This document shows positions 35,283 to 43,306 of a stretch of 64,000 nucleotides of DNA, piece by piece. Positions within the stretch are counted from its first letter, which is position 1. Each line of letters opens with the position of its first letter. The position numbers and the translations under genes are program-made. The notes below the pieces were generated by a model, which had not been told where the DNA came from, ran no database searches, and saw nothing but the letters and a program-made list of their open reading frames with translations. This DNA is from Breoghania sp. (lineage in GTDB: Bacteria > Pseudomonadota > Alphaproteobacteria > Rhizobiales > Stappiaceae): assembly GCF_963674635.1 (NCBI RefSeq), contig NZ_OY771475.1, positions 2,852,001-2,916,000 on the forward strand, written 5' to 3'.

Positions 35283-37934
35283 CTATTCGGCGGCATCCCT
35301 TTCGCGGGCCTTCGGTTTTTGCGGAAACTTGGCGACGACGGTCGTGCCGATATTCATTTCCGACTGGATCTCCACCGCTCCGCCATGCAGCTCCACGAAG
35401 CTGCGCACGATGGCGAGACCAAGCCCCGCTCCGCGGCGACGCGCGCCGGAGGTGTGGCCGACAAAGCGGGAGAACACGCTGTCGATATTCTCCTTGGCGA
35501 TGCCGCAGCCGTGGTCGCGCACCACAAAACGGATCTCGTCGCCGGCCCGTGTGCAGGCCATTTCCACGACGCCACCCTCATCAGAGTAACGGATGGCGTT
35601 GGAGATGAGATTGTAGAGCACCTGGCGCAGACGCCGCTCGTCAGCAACAAAGGAGCCCATGTCTTCGGGCACATCGACACGCAAATCGATGCGGGCTTCC
35701 GCCAGCCGATCCTTCACGCCCTCGATCGCGCCCTTCACGGCATCGGAGATCACGACCTCGCCGAGGTCGAGCTCCATGATGCCCGCATCGATGGTCGCAA
35801 GATCCAGAATGTCGTTGATGATCGCCAGCAATGCCGAGGAAGAAGACATGATGTAGTCGGTGTATTCCGACTGCTTCTCCGTCAATGTACCGAACTTGGG
35901 ATCGGAGAGAAGCTGGGCAAAGCCGATGATGTTGGTCAGCGGCGAGCGCAACTCGTAGGAGACGTGCTGGACAAAGGTGTTCTTCAGCTGGTCCGCTTCA
36001 CGCAGCGCCTCGTTCTTGTCCATCAGCGCGCGTTCGACATTGACCGAATCCGTCACGTTGACGAAGCCGACCAGCGTCCCGCCATCGGGAAGCGGCACGG
36101 TGGTGTAGTCGAGCACATTGCCGTCGGGACGCTGCATGCGGCCGGAGGCGCGGGCGCGGTTGTCCGCCAGACCGGTGATGGTGGTGGTCAGGCTCTTCCA
36201 AGCGCCGGGATCGGGGAACAGACGGGCGCAGGTGCCGAACACGGTGGAGACGTGCGGGCTCTCCTCCAGATATTCGCGATCCAGCTGCCAGAAGGAGGCG
36301 AAAGCCGGGTTCCACAACCGCAGGCGGCCATCGGATCCGAACACGGCCACGGCCTCGGTGAGGTGGTCCAGCGTCTCGCCCTGTACGCGGATCAACGCGT
36401 TGTAGCGGCTTTCAAGCTCGATACGCTCGGTGACGTTTTCATAGATATACGTCACGCCGCCCTTGGCGTGCGGATTGGCGATGACGCGCAGCGTCTGGCC
36501 ATCGGGCAGGTGCCACCAAACCTCGCGCGGCTCCAGCGACTGATAGCTCTCCAAGTGCTTCTTCTGCCACTGGCGGTAGTCGGCCTGCTCTGGAAGCTTG
36601 CGGGCGGCGCGCATGGCATCGAGCACCGCGCCGTCGTCCGGACCGCCCTCAAGGAAGGCCGGGTCGAGACCGAAGAGGGTCTGGAAGGCGGCATTGTGGA
36701 ATTGCAGACGACGATCCGCGCCGAAAATGGCGACGGCGGTGGCAAGCTGGTCGAGCGTGCGGGCGTGGAATTCCACGGTGCGCTTCAGCTCGGCGCGCAT
36801 CTGCTCCAGTTCGGAGGTGTCGAGCGCGATGCCGGCGCTGCCGGAGGAACGGGTCACGTCGATGACGTCGAAGACGTGACGGCGACCGGCTGCGACCACG
36901 GGCAGGCGCGCCTTGAAGCGCCCGTCATCGTCGCGGCCCTCGCTCATGGCGCGACGGCCGGCGGTGTCGAGCAGCTCGATATCGCCGTTCACCGCCTCGT
37001 CGGCGCCAGACTCAACCGCAGCCGCATAGGCGCGGTTCACCCAGCTGATGCGGCCTTCGGAATCGCGCAGCCAGACGGGACCATCGAGCGAGTCGAGAAG
37101 CGCCTTCAAGGTGGTCATGTCGGAGTTGAGGCGCGCATGGTCGTGCGCAAGATCGGCATGGCGGGCGCGCTCACCGGTCAGATCGCGCAGACGCAGGATC
37201 GCCCAGCCTCCGGCCGTGCGGCCCGAAGCCTCAATGAAGCCGCCCTGACGCGCCTGAAGGGTGAGCGAGAAAGGCGCACCTTCATCGCGCAAACGGGCGA
37301 TCCGCGCATCAAGCCGCGCGGCGCTGTCGGGATGGAGCCAGGTCCCCAGCGCCAGAAGCTGGGCCGCGTTGCGCGGGGCGCCGCTGGCGCTATCGAGCCC
37401 ACCCAGAACGATAGGGTCGGCTTCGCTGGACGGCCAGATCACAAGGCGCTGGTCGTCCGTATCGAGGACGCCTTCAAGGCGATCAAGCCGCAGCTTGAGA
37501 TTTCCGTTCTCCTCGGTCAGCCGCGCGGCCAGAGCCTGGGCGCGACGACGGTTGCGCACCATTCCCACGGAGCTCGCCACGCCAAAGGCGATCGTGCCGA
37601 CAAAGGCGGCGAAGGCGATGACTTCCAGCGAATTGAGAGGGCCGTCAAACGCGGAAAGGCCCGGAATGGCGGCCTCAGCGGAGGAACTGGAAAAACCTAG
37701 GACGGGGAGCGAGAGGGCCAGCGCCGTGCTCGCCATCAGGGCAGAGGCGACAGAGCGGCGAAGCATGCGGAGCGGACGGTTGCGATTGGCGCAGGAGAAG
37801 CCCCCGGTCCCGGCGGCGGTCATGCGTGTGCTGCCCGGCGCAACGCCCGTAGCGTCGCTTTCCGACAGTTCGCATGGAATCCACCCGTGCCGTGTCGCGC
37901 CGCTGCGCGCACGGGAATTGCCGAAATCCGGCAT
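35283..37934 (-). CDS. divL: DivL-type PAS histidine-kinase-like protein (tyrosine at the phospho-acceptor position)
   Basis: This is a membrane-anchored multi-PAS sensor of 883 residues. The N-terminus has hydrophobic segments (around residues 45-65 and 85-110), followed by several PAS domains, a dimerisation helix and an HATPase domain. The ATPase domain includes LRQVLYNLISNAIRYSDEGG, VRDHGCGIAKENIDSVFSRF and GAGLGLAIVRSFVELHGG. The H-box reads FVQHVSYELRSPLTNIIGF. The usual phospho-acceptor His of the SHELRTP pattern is Tyr660, the hallmark of DivL. In Caulobacter DivL regulates CckA and thereby CtrA, controlling the cell cycle. A histidine three residues earlier (His657) is not in the standard position. 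Location between tsaE and ahcY fits rhizobial order. The N-terminal start is uncertain. Confidence 0.82.
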   Translation of the reverse strand: MPDFGNSRARSGATRHGWIPCELSESDATGVAPGSTRMTAAGTGGFSCANRNRPLRMLRRSVASALMASTALALSLPVLGFSSSSAEAAIPGLSAFDGPLNSLEVIAFAAFVGTIAFGVASSVGMVRNRRRAQALAARLTEENGNLKLRLDRLEGVLDTDDQRLVIWPSSEADPIVLGGLDSASGAPRNAAQLLALGTWLHPDSAARLDARIARLRDEGAPFSLTLQARQGGFIEASGRTAGGWAILRLRDLTGERARHADLAHDHARLNSDMTTLKALLDSLDGPVWLRDSEGRISWVNRAYAAAVESGADEAVNGDIELLDTAGRRAMSEGRDDDGRFKARLPVVAAGRRHVFDVIDVTRSSGSAGIALDTSELEQMRAELKRTVEFHARTLDQLATAVAIFGADRRLQFHNAAFQTLFGLDPAFLEGGPDDGAVLDAMRAARKLPEQADYRQWQKKHLESYQSLEPREVWWHLPDGQTLRVIANPHAKGGVTYIYENVTERIELESRYNALIRVQGETLDHLTEAVAVFGSDGRLRLWNPAFASFWQLDREYLEESPHVSTVFGTCARLFPDPGAWKSLTTTITGLADNRARASGRMQRPDGNVLDYTTVPLPDGGTLVGFVNVTDSVNVERALMDKNEALREADQLKNTFVQHVSYELRSPLTNIIGFAQLLSDPKFGTLTEKQSEYTDYIMSSSSALLAIINDILDLATIDAGIMELDLGEVVISDAVKGAIEGVKDRLAEARIDLRVDVPEDMGSFVADERRLRQVLYNLISNAIRYSDEGGVVEMACTRAGDEIRFVVRDHGCGIAKENIDSVFSRFVGHTSGARRRGAGLGLAIVRSFVELHGGAVEIQSEMNIGTTVVAKFPQKPKARERDAAE

Positions 37935-38157
37935 CTAGACCGTCCCCTCCGCCGCTGGAGGCGTGATTGAAACCCCGATATTCCCTCGCACTTCGCGTTG
38001 CACGAAGGCGATTCGCAACACCATAACGCGTTTGGGAATCTGGCAGAAGAGTACCAACCCCTAAAACAAAAAGCGGAGCGCGCCTATGACGCACTCCGCG
38101 AGTCAACACTAGGGTTTGACTCAAATTGCACCAGTGGAAAACCCGGTGGAAAGTCGA

Positions 38158-38188
38158 CGGCGGGGCAATCGCGTTGCGAGACCCCGCC
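38158..38188 (-). terminator. Possible terminator hairpin after ahcY
   Basis: GGCGGGG at 38159-38165 pairs with CCCCGCC at 38182-38188, with an inner TCGC/GCGA pairing. It lies just after the ahcY stop on the minus strand. The downstream T-run is poor, so the call is weak. Confidence 0.45.
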
Positions 38189-38209
38189 TGTACCGGGCGC
38201 GTTTGGCGC

Positions 38210-39604
38210 TCAGTACTTGTAGTGTTCGCTCTTGAACGGACCGGTTTTCTCGATCCCCAGATAGCTGGCCTGATCGTCGGACAGCACCGTGAGCTTGGCG
38301 CCCAACTTGTCGAGATGCAGACGCGCAACCTTCTCGTCGAGATGCTTGGGCAGCACATAGACCTCGTTCTTGTACTGCTCGCCCTTGGTGAAGAGCTCGA
38401 TCTGCGCCAGAACCTGGTTGGTGAAGGACGCCGACATCACGTAGCTCGGATGGCCGGTGGCGTTGCCGAGGTTCACGAGACGCCCTTCGGAGAGAAGGAT
38501 CATGCGCTTGCCTTCCGGGAACTCGATGAGATCCACCTGGGGCTTCACGTTGGTCCACTTGTAGTTCTTCAGGGCCGCGACCTGGATCTCATTATCGAAG
38601 TGGCCGATGTTGCACACGATCGCCATGTCCTTCATGGCGCGCATGTGGTCGATCGTGATGATGTCCTTGTTGCCCGTCGCGGTAACGAAGATGTCGGCGG
38701 TCGGAGCGACCTCGTCCAGCGTCTTCACGTCGTAGCCGTCCATGGCCGCCTGAAGGGCGCAGATCGGATCGATCTCGGTGACGACAACGCGCGCACCCGC
38801 GCCCGAAAGGCTCTGCGCGGAGCCCTTGCCCACATCGCCATAGCCGCACACGACGGCGACCTTGCCGGCCATCATCACGTCGGTGCCGCGGCGGATGCCG
38901 TCCACCAGCGATTCACGGCAGCCATAACGGTTGTCGAACTTCGACTTGGTCACGCTGTCATTGACGTTGATCGCCGGGAAGGGCAGCTCGCCGCGCTGCT
39001 GCATCTGGTAAAGACGCATCACGCCCGTGGTGGTCTCCTCGGAGACGCCCTGGATGCTGTCGCGGATCGTGGAGTACCAGCCCGGGTTCTTGGCCAGACG
39101 CTTGCGGATGGTCGCAAACAGCGCCTCTTCTTCCTCGTTGGAGGGGTTGTCGAGGACGCTCGGGTCCGTCTCGGCCTTGGCGCCAAGCAGGATCAGCATG
39201 GTGGCGTCGCCGCCATCATCGAGGATCATGTTGCAGGGCTCGCCTTCGAATTCGAAGATCTTGTCGGCGTATTCCCAATATTCTTCCAGCGTCTCGCCCT
39301 TCACGGCGAAAACCGGCACGCCCGTCTTGGCGATGGCGGCTGCGGCCTGATCCTGCGTGGAGAAGATGTTGCACGACGCCCAGCGCACGTCCGCGCCCAG
39401 CGCCACAAGCGTCTCGATGAGAACCGCCGTCTGGATCGTCATGTGGAGCGAACCGGCGATGCGCGCGCCCTTGAGCGGCTGCGAAGGCCCGAATTCCTCA
39501 CGCGCGGCCATCAGGCCCGGCATTTCGGTCTCGGCAATATCGATTTCGGTGCGGCCCCAATCGGCAAGGGCGATGTCTTTGACGATGTAATTCGTGGCGG
39601 TCAT
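38210..39604 (-). CDS. ahcY: Adenosylhomocysteinase (S-adenosylhomocysteine hydrolase)
   Basis: AhcY splits S-adenosylhomocysteine into adenosine and homocysteine, relieving product inhibition of methyltransferases. The 464-residue protein has SLHMTIQTAVLIETLVALGA near the N-terminus and the NAD-binding site GKVAVVCGYGDVGKGSAQSL. It also has NRYGCRESLVDGIRRGTDVM and the C-terminal LDKLGAKLTVLSDDQASYLG, then KSEHYKY. All are standard. A 20-base inverted repeat, ATATAAAG-ATTT-CTTTATAT, lies about 130 bases upstream and may be an operator. Confidence 0.97.
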   Translation of the reverse strand: MTATNYIVKDIALADWGRTEIDIAETEMPGLMAAREEFGPSQPLKGARIAGSLHMTIQTAVLIETLVALGADVRWASCNIFSTQDQAAAAIAKTGVPVFAVKGETLEEYWEYADKIFEFEGEPCNMILDDGGDATMLILLGAKAETDPSVLDNPSNEEEEALFATIRKRLAKNPGWYSTIRDSIQGVSEETTTGVMRLYQMQQRGELPFPAINVNDSVTKSKFDNRYGCRESLVDGIRRGTDVMMAGKVAVVCGYGDVGKGSAQSLSGAGARVVVTEIDPICALQAAMDGYDVKTLDEVAPTADIFVTATGNKDIITIDHMRAMKDMAIVCNIGHFDNEIQVAALKNYKWTNVKPQVDLIEFPEGKRMILLSEGRLVNLGNATGHPSYVMSASFTNQVLAQIELFTKGEQYKNEVYVLPKHLDEKVARLHLDKLGAKLTVLSDDQASYLGIEKTGPFKSEHYKY

Positions 39605-39921
39605 GAGAATCCCTGTGGTTCAGCTAACCTGATGAAGTGCGCGGCGACGACTGCGCGCTCGCGGCGCAAGGCGACCGGAAGCCGGTCGAAACGATCGCCG
39701 CGTTATAACGCCGATAGGGAAATGCGGCAATAAGGATATAAAGATTTCTTTATATTGTTTGCAGGAGGTTAATCCGGCCCCACCTCCCCAGCGCCCGTCA
39801 CCGAAGGCGCGCCCGGCCATTGCCCACATGTCCGATCGCAATTGGCAAAGCGGCTGTCATGCGGCTAGTCTGACGCTGCGTAATCCCCTTTTGCAGAAAG
39901 CGCGAGCCATTACGGGAGCGG
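39605..39921. other. Intergenic region between ahcY and the TPR protein gene
   Basis: About 317 bases lie between the divergent ahcY (minus) and TPR (plus) genes. The only structure recognised is the inverted repeat at 39736-39755, listed separately, inside an AT-rich patch that could hold the ahcY promoter. The remainder shows nothing recognisable. Confidence 0.5.
39736..39755. promoter_or_regulatory. Inverted repeat upstream of ahcY, candidate operator
   Basis: ATATAAAG, spacer ATTT, CTTTATAT forms a perfect 8-base inverted repeat about 130 bases upstream of the ahcY start. AT-rich interrupted palindromes of this kind fit ArsR-family sites. SahR, an ArsR-type regulator of the methionine cycle, controls ahcY in some proteobacteria. 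The match to SahR is from memory and no sahR gene is in the window. Confidence 0.55.
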
Positions 39922-41604
39922 GTGGTGTCGGCGATCCAGGATTTTCTGACCTTCATCAAGGACAACAAGGATCCGCTTGGGATGCTGGGCGGCGCGGCGG
40001 TCACTCTCGCCGGCGCGGGATGGGCCCTGTTCACCTATTTCCGCTCCAACACTGCGGGCAAGGCGGACAAGCAGGCTCGCGCGGCGGCCTCCCCCGCTGC
40101 GGGCGGGATCGTCATTTCGGGCAATAACAACCAACTGGTTGGCGGCGACGGGTTCGTCGTTGTCGGAGATCTGACCCTTGCGCCCAAAGCAGAGGAGCTC
40201 CGGGCTGCGCTCAACCAACTCATCGAGGCGCATTCCCAGAAAGGCCACGAGGACGGAGCCAGAGAGGCGGAACTGGCCCTTGCAAACGAAAAGCTCGCCC
40301 ATCTCGATGCAGCCCGGTCCGATTTGCAGGGCAGGCTCGACAAGGCCATGCAGGCGCTGGCGTCACGCGACGCGCAAGCCGCAGAGGCGACACGCAACCG
40401 CAACACGATCAGCGCCGCGGAGACGGCCCTGGAAGATCAGATCAGGCGTGGCGACACCGAACAGGCCGCGGAAGCGGCTCTTCGCCTTGGAGAATTGCGC
40501 GAGGCCACCGCCCGGCTCGGCGAGGCACTGACGGCCTATAATCTCGGGCTGGCCCACGCCCCCATGTCGACCACGCTGCGAGAACACGCAGCAAAGCTGG
40601 CCAGGCGGATCGGCGACTATGAGCAGACAGAACTCCACCTGAAAGCGCTGGTGCGGATGGCGCGCACGGATGCGGAGGCCCTTGCAGGGCTGGGCGACAA
40701 AGGTTTTGACGTGGATCTCATCCGAAATTTCTCACTTGGACTGGCCCTGGAAAAGCTCGGCGATTTCTATGTCTTCATGGGCAGACGGGATGAGGCGGTC
40801 GCCGCCTATCGCGAGATCCTGTCCTTTGTGGAGACAGATGAGGAACGCGCCAACCCAGGCGCGACAGCCGCCCCGCGCGTCGCGGCTCTGCGCGCCAAGA
40901 TTGCGACCGCAGAAAATACCGGCCCGCAAGCGCCGAGCGGGCCCGATGACGGCGAACTGGATGCCTTGCGCAGGGAGCTCGCCGCTGAGGCGGATGCCGG
41001 CAGGACGGAATCGTTGCGCTGGGCGTCGGCAGCCAACAACCTGGCGGAGGCGCTGCGCACCCGCGGGCGGCTTGACGAAGCTGCCCCGCTTTACGAGCAG
41101 GCCCGCAAGGTTTTCGACCGCGACTGCGCGCCGGGGGCGGAAGAGCCGACGATCATCCGAATCAATCAATCGGCCCTGTTGGTCCAGAAGGGAGACTGCA
41201 ATGGCGCAGAAGCCTTGCTGGAAGAGGCCTTCGCCCGTCTTGGAGACACGCATCCATTGCCGATCACGGTGCTCTTCAATACCGGCGAATCGTGCCTGAA
41301 AATCGGAGCGCCCGCGCATGCCATGAGGTTCTTTCGCAAGGCCATCGCCAGAGCACAGGCGCTTCACAAGCCGGGGGACGCGATCCTGCCGAAACTGTGG
41401 GCGGCTCTGGCGGAAGCCGCGCGCCATGCAGGTGACGAAAGCGCCCGGCGCGAGGCACAGGACAAGGTCCGGCAGTTCCTATCAACCGAGCATTTCGATG
41501 AAGACGCGGCCGCGGAATTGCGCCGTCTCGACGATCAGAACTGCGTTGCCATCATGCGGGACCTGCTTGCGGCGACGGCAAAGGACAGACCGGCGGAAAA
41601 CTGA
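39922..41604 (+). CDS. Membrane-anchored TPR protein of unknown function
   Basis: The family of this 560-residue protein was not recognised. It starts with GTG (39922 or 39925) after GGGAG. Residues 20-40 form one membrane segment (GMLGGAAVTLAGAGWALFTY). A Gly/Asn-rich, probably beta-structured stretch follows (about 61-83: GGIVISGNNNQLVGGDGFVV). Next is a long Ala/Glu/Gln-rich coiled coil (about 90-185). From about residue 185 to the end, helical repeats resemble tetratricopeptide repeats (AALRLGELREATARLGEALT, FYVFMGRRDEAVAAYREILS, and LRTRGRLDEAAPLYEQARKV). The bulk is likely cytoplasmic and protein-binding. It sits on the opposite strand inside an otherwise conserved minus-strand block. 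The role is unknown. Confidence 0.72.
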   Translation: MVSAIQDFLTFIKDNKDPLGMLGGAAVTLAGAGWALFTYFRSNTAGKADKQARAAASPAAGGIVISGNNNQLVGGDGFVVVGDLTLAPKAEELRAALNQLIEAHSQKGHEDGAREAELALANEKLAHLDAARSDLQGRLDKAMQALASRDAQAAEATRNRNTISAAETALEDQIRRGDTEQAAEAALRLGELREATARLGEALTAYNLGLAHAPMSTTLREHAAKLARRIGDYEQTELHLKALVRMARTDAEALAGLGDKGFDVDLIRNFSLGLALEKLGDFYVFMGRRDEAVAAYREILSFVETDEERANPGATAAPRVAALRAKIATAENTGPQAPSGPDDGELDALRRELAAEADAGRTESLRWASAANNLAEALRTRGRLDEAAPLYEQARKVFDRDCAPGAEEPTIIRINQSALLVQKGDCNGAEALLEEAFARLGDTHPLPITVLFNTGESCLKIGAPAHAMRFFRKAIARAQALHKPGDAILPKLWAALAEAARHAGDESARREAQDKVRQFLSTEHFDEDAAAELRRLDDQNCVAIMRDLLAATAKDRPAEN

Positions 41605-41614
41605 ACAGCCGGGG

Positions 41615-41947
41615 TCAATCCGCTTCGCCGAACCCCTGCTCCACCAGATCGACGATGGCCGCCATCGCCTCTGCCGATTCACGGCCGGCTGTCTCCACGT
41701 GGATGGAACTGCCCGTGGAAGCAGCCAGCATCATCAGGCCCATGATCGAGTTGCCGCCGACGGTCTGACCGTCACGCGAGACCTCGACCCGCGCATCGAA
41801 CTGTTCGACCAGCTTGACCAGCTTCGCGGATGCCCGTGCGTGCAGGCCACGCCGGTTGACGATGGTCAGATCGCGTACATGCTCGGGGGTTTCGATACGC
41901 TCGTGCCGAAGGCCGTCTTCGATATCCGCTTCATCGCTCACGCGCAT
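41615..41947 (-). CDS. ptsH: Phosphocarrier protein HPr
   Basis: HPr carries phosphate from enzyme I to EIIA proteins. The 110-residue product has an N-terminal extension of about 25 residues, then RDLTIVNRRGLHARASAKLV with the phosphorylated histidine. The regulatory serine region is GGNSIMGLMMLAAS, the target of HPr kinase. The start at 41947 gives MRVSDEADIEDG, and longer frames are unlikely. Together with EIIA and HprK, and without a sugar permease, it belongs to a regulatory PTS. Enzyme I is not in the window. Confidence 0.94.
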   Translation of the reverse strand: MRVSDEADIEDGLRHERIETPEHVRDLTIVNRRGLHARASAKLVKLVEQFDARVEVSRDGQTVGGNSIMGLMMLAASTGSSIHVETAGRESAEAMAAIVDLVEQGFGEAD

Positions 41948-41951
41948 ATCC

Positions 41952-42353
41952 TCACTGCCCCGACAAGACCTGACTTGCGACGGAAATGTACTTCCGTCCA
42001 GCCTTGCGGGCCTGCTCGACCGCGTCATCGAGCGAGCTGTCGCTGCGAACGCTGGCCAGCTTGATCAGCATGGGCAGGTTGACGCCGGCGACCACTTCCA
42101 CGTTGTTGCCGTCCATGACGGAGATGGCGAGATTCGACGGGGTGCCGCCGAACATATCGGTCAGGAGCACGACACCGGCCCCCTCATTGACCCGCTCAAC
42201 GGCGGCGAGGATGTCCTGACGCCGCTGCTCCATGTCATCGTCGGGACCGATGGAGATGGTGGCGACCCGCTCTTGCGGACCGACGACATGCTCCAGCGCC
42301 GACTTGAATTCCTCTGCCAGTCGCCCATGCGTGACGAGGACGAGACCTATCAT
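41952..42353 (-). CDS. manX: PTS system EIIA component, mannose-family (ManX-like)
   Basis: This is a soluble EIIA domain of 133 residues starting MIGLVLVTHGRLAEEFKSAL. The phosphorylated His is residue 9 in VTHG. Other family motifs are VLLTDMFGGTPSNLAISVM and GVNLPMLIKLASVR. With no EIIB, EIIC or EIID genes nearby, it is a regulatory EIIA rather than part of a transporter. In rhizobia this protein and HPr tune C4-dicarboxylate and carbon-source responses. It is 4 bases from ptsH. Confidence 0.93.
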   Translation of the reverse strand: MIGLVLVTHGRLAEEFKSALEHVVGPQERVATISIGPDDDMEQRRQDILAAVERVNEGAGVVLLTDMFGGTPSNLAISVMDGNNVEVVAGVNLPMLIKLASVRSDSSLDDAVEQARKAGRKYISVASQVLSGQ

Positions 42354-42670
42354 TGCTGACCCGCTACCATACGTGTTGCCCGCCCCGGCCTCATGCCGAA
42401 AACGGACCTGTTGTCGACAGGCCTGTCCGCGCGGAAAAAACGGAGCGCCGCATCGGGACGCCAACCGTTCTCGAACCGCCCCGGAAGGGTCGGCCGTCCC
42501 GCCACGAAACCGGTCCTGCCGGTTCTTGGGAACGCTCATCTTGGCGAGGCTTCGCCGCAGTGCAAGAAAAATCGCCAGATCGGCGACTAAAATTCATGCG
42601 AGCGCACGCGTTAGGTGGCAATGACATTGAAAAATCCGCGCATTACCCGCGTTACCGAGGTCTGCCCCGC
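42354..42670. other. Intergenic region between hprK and manX
   Basis: About 317 bases lie between the hprK stop and the manX start, although both genes are on the minus strand and probably linked. Many alphaproteobacteria have rapZ in this position. No rapZ-like coding sequence is visible. The region may hold a separate promoter for manX-ptsH. No clear hairpin with a T-run was found. Confidence 0.45.
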
Positions 42671-43210
42671 TCAATTGCCGGGCATCGTGCCGCTGTCTGC
42701 GATCTGTGGCGCGACGCTGCTTTCGCCTTTCATCGAGACCGGCTTGCGCATGAGCTCCTGGAGGGCGGCGAGCGTCAGAGCCTTGGCATGGGAAATGTCG
42801 CTTTCCGGGGCAGGCTGGCGTGGCAGGGTCACGCCGTCGATCTCGATACTGAGAGCCGCCTGTTCCGGCATGCGGGCGATCACACGGGCCGGCACGAGGT
42901 CCACCACGAGGCCGACAACGGCCGCCGGCAGATAGGGCAGCGAGCGGATGCCGTGGCCGCGCTGCTCGATCAGGCCCGCTATGGTGGCGGGCACGCGGGC
43001 AACGAGCCGGCCGCCGGCCACACACAGGCTCACCCGGTCATCGCCGACCAGCGCGGCATGGAGCCCAGCATCCTGCGCGTGTTCGACCAACGCCAGCGCC
43101 AGCGCCGACTTGCCCGCCCCTGACGGCCCGCGGATCAAGACCCCACACGTGCCGATAACGACACAGGTCGCATGAATGGCAGGCGAGAAACGCATGATGG
43201 CAAGCCCCAT
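42671..43210 (-). CDS. hprK: HPr kinase/phosphorylase, short form
   Basis: HprK phosphorylates HPr on a serine and can reverse the reaction. The 179-residue protein is the alphaproteobacterial short form, lacking the N-terminal domain found in Firmicutes HprK. It has Walker A GVLIRGPSGAGKSALALALV and VALVGDDRVSLCVAGGRLVA-like strands (residues 50-70), and the C-terminal signature VDLVPARVIARMPEQAALSI, then EIDGVTLPRQP. A start at 43195 (MRFSPAIHATCVVIG) is equally possible. It lies downstream of chvG, a diagnostic rhizobial order linking envelope sensing and PTS regulation. Confidence 0.92.
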   Translation of the reverse strand: MGLAIMRFSPAIHATCVVIGTCGVLIRGPSGAGKSALALALVEHAQDAGLHAALVGDDRVSLCVAGGRLVARVPATIAGLIEQRGHGIRSLPYLPAAVVGLVVDLVPARVIARMPEQAALSIEIDGVTLPRQPAPESDISHAKALTLAALQELMRKPVSMKGESSVAPQIADSGTMPGN

Positions 43211-43306
43211 CTATCCGAATACGCGGTTCAGCTTTCCAATCCGGGGTTCCGGTCGCCGGCAAGCCGCACGATCAGAGGTGGGCTGGTGGCGGATTTTGCG
43301 AGCGGC

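Noticed and set aside
35184..37700. 838-codon open frame antisense to divL
   Set aside because: The divL frame has complete kinase and PAS motifs. The antisense frame is long only because of GC-rich third positions.
38126..39733. 535-codon open frame antisense to ahcY
   Set aside because: AhcY is unambiguous on the other strand, and the antisense translation has no family character.
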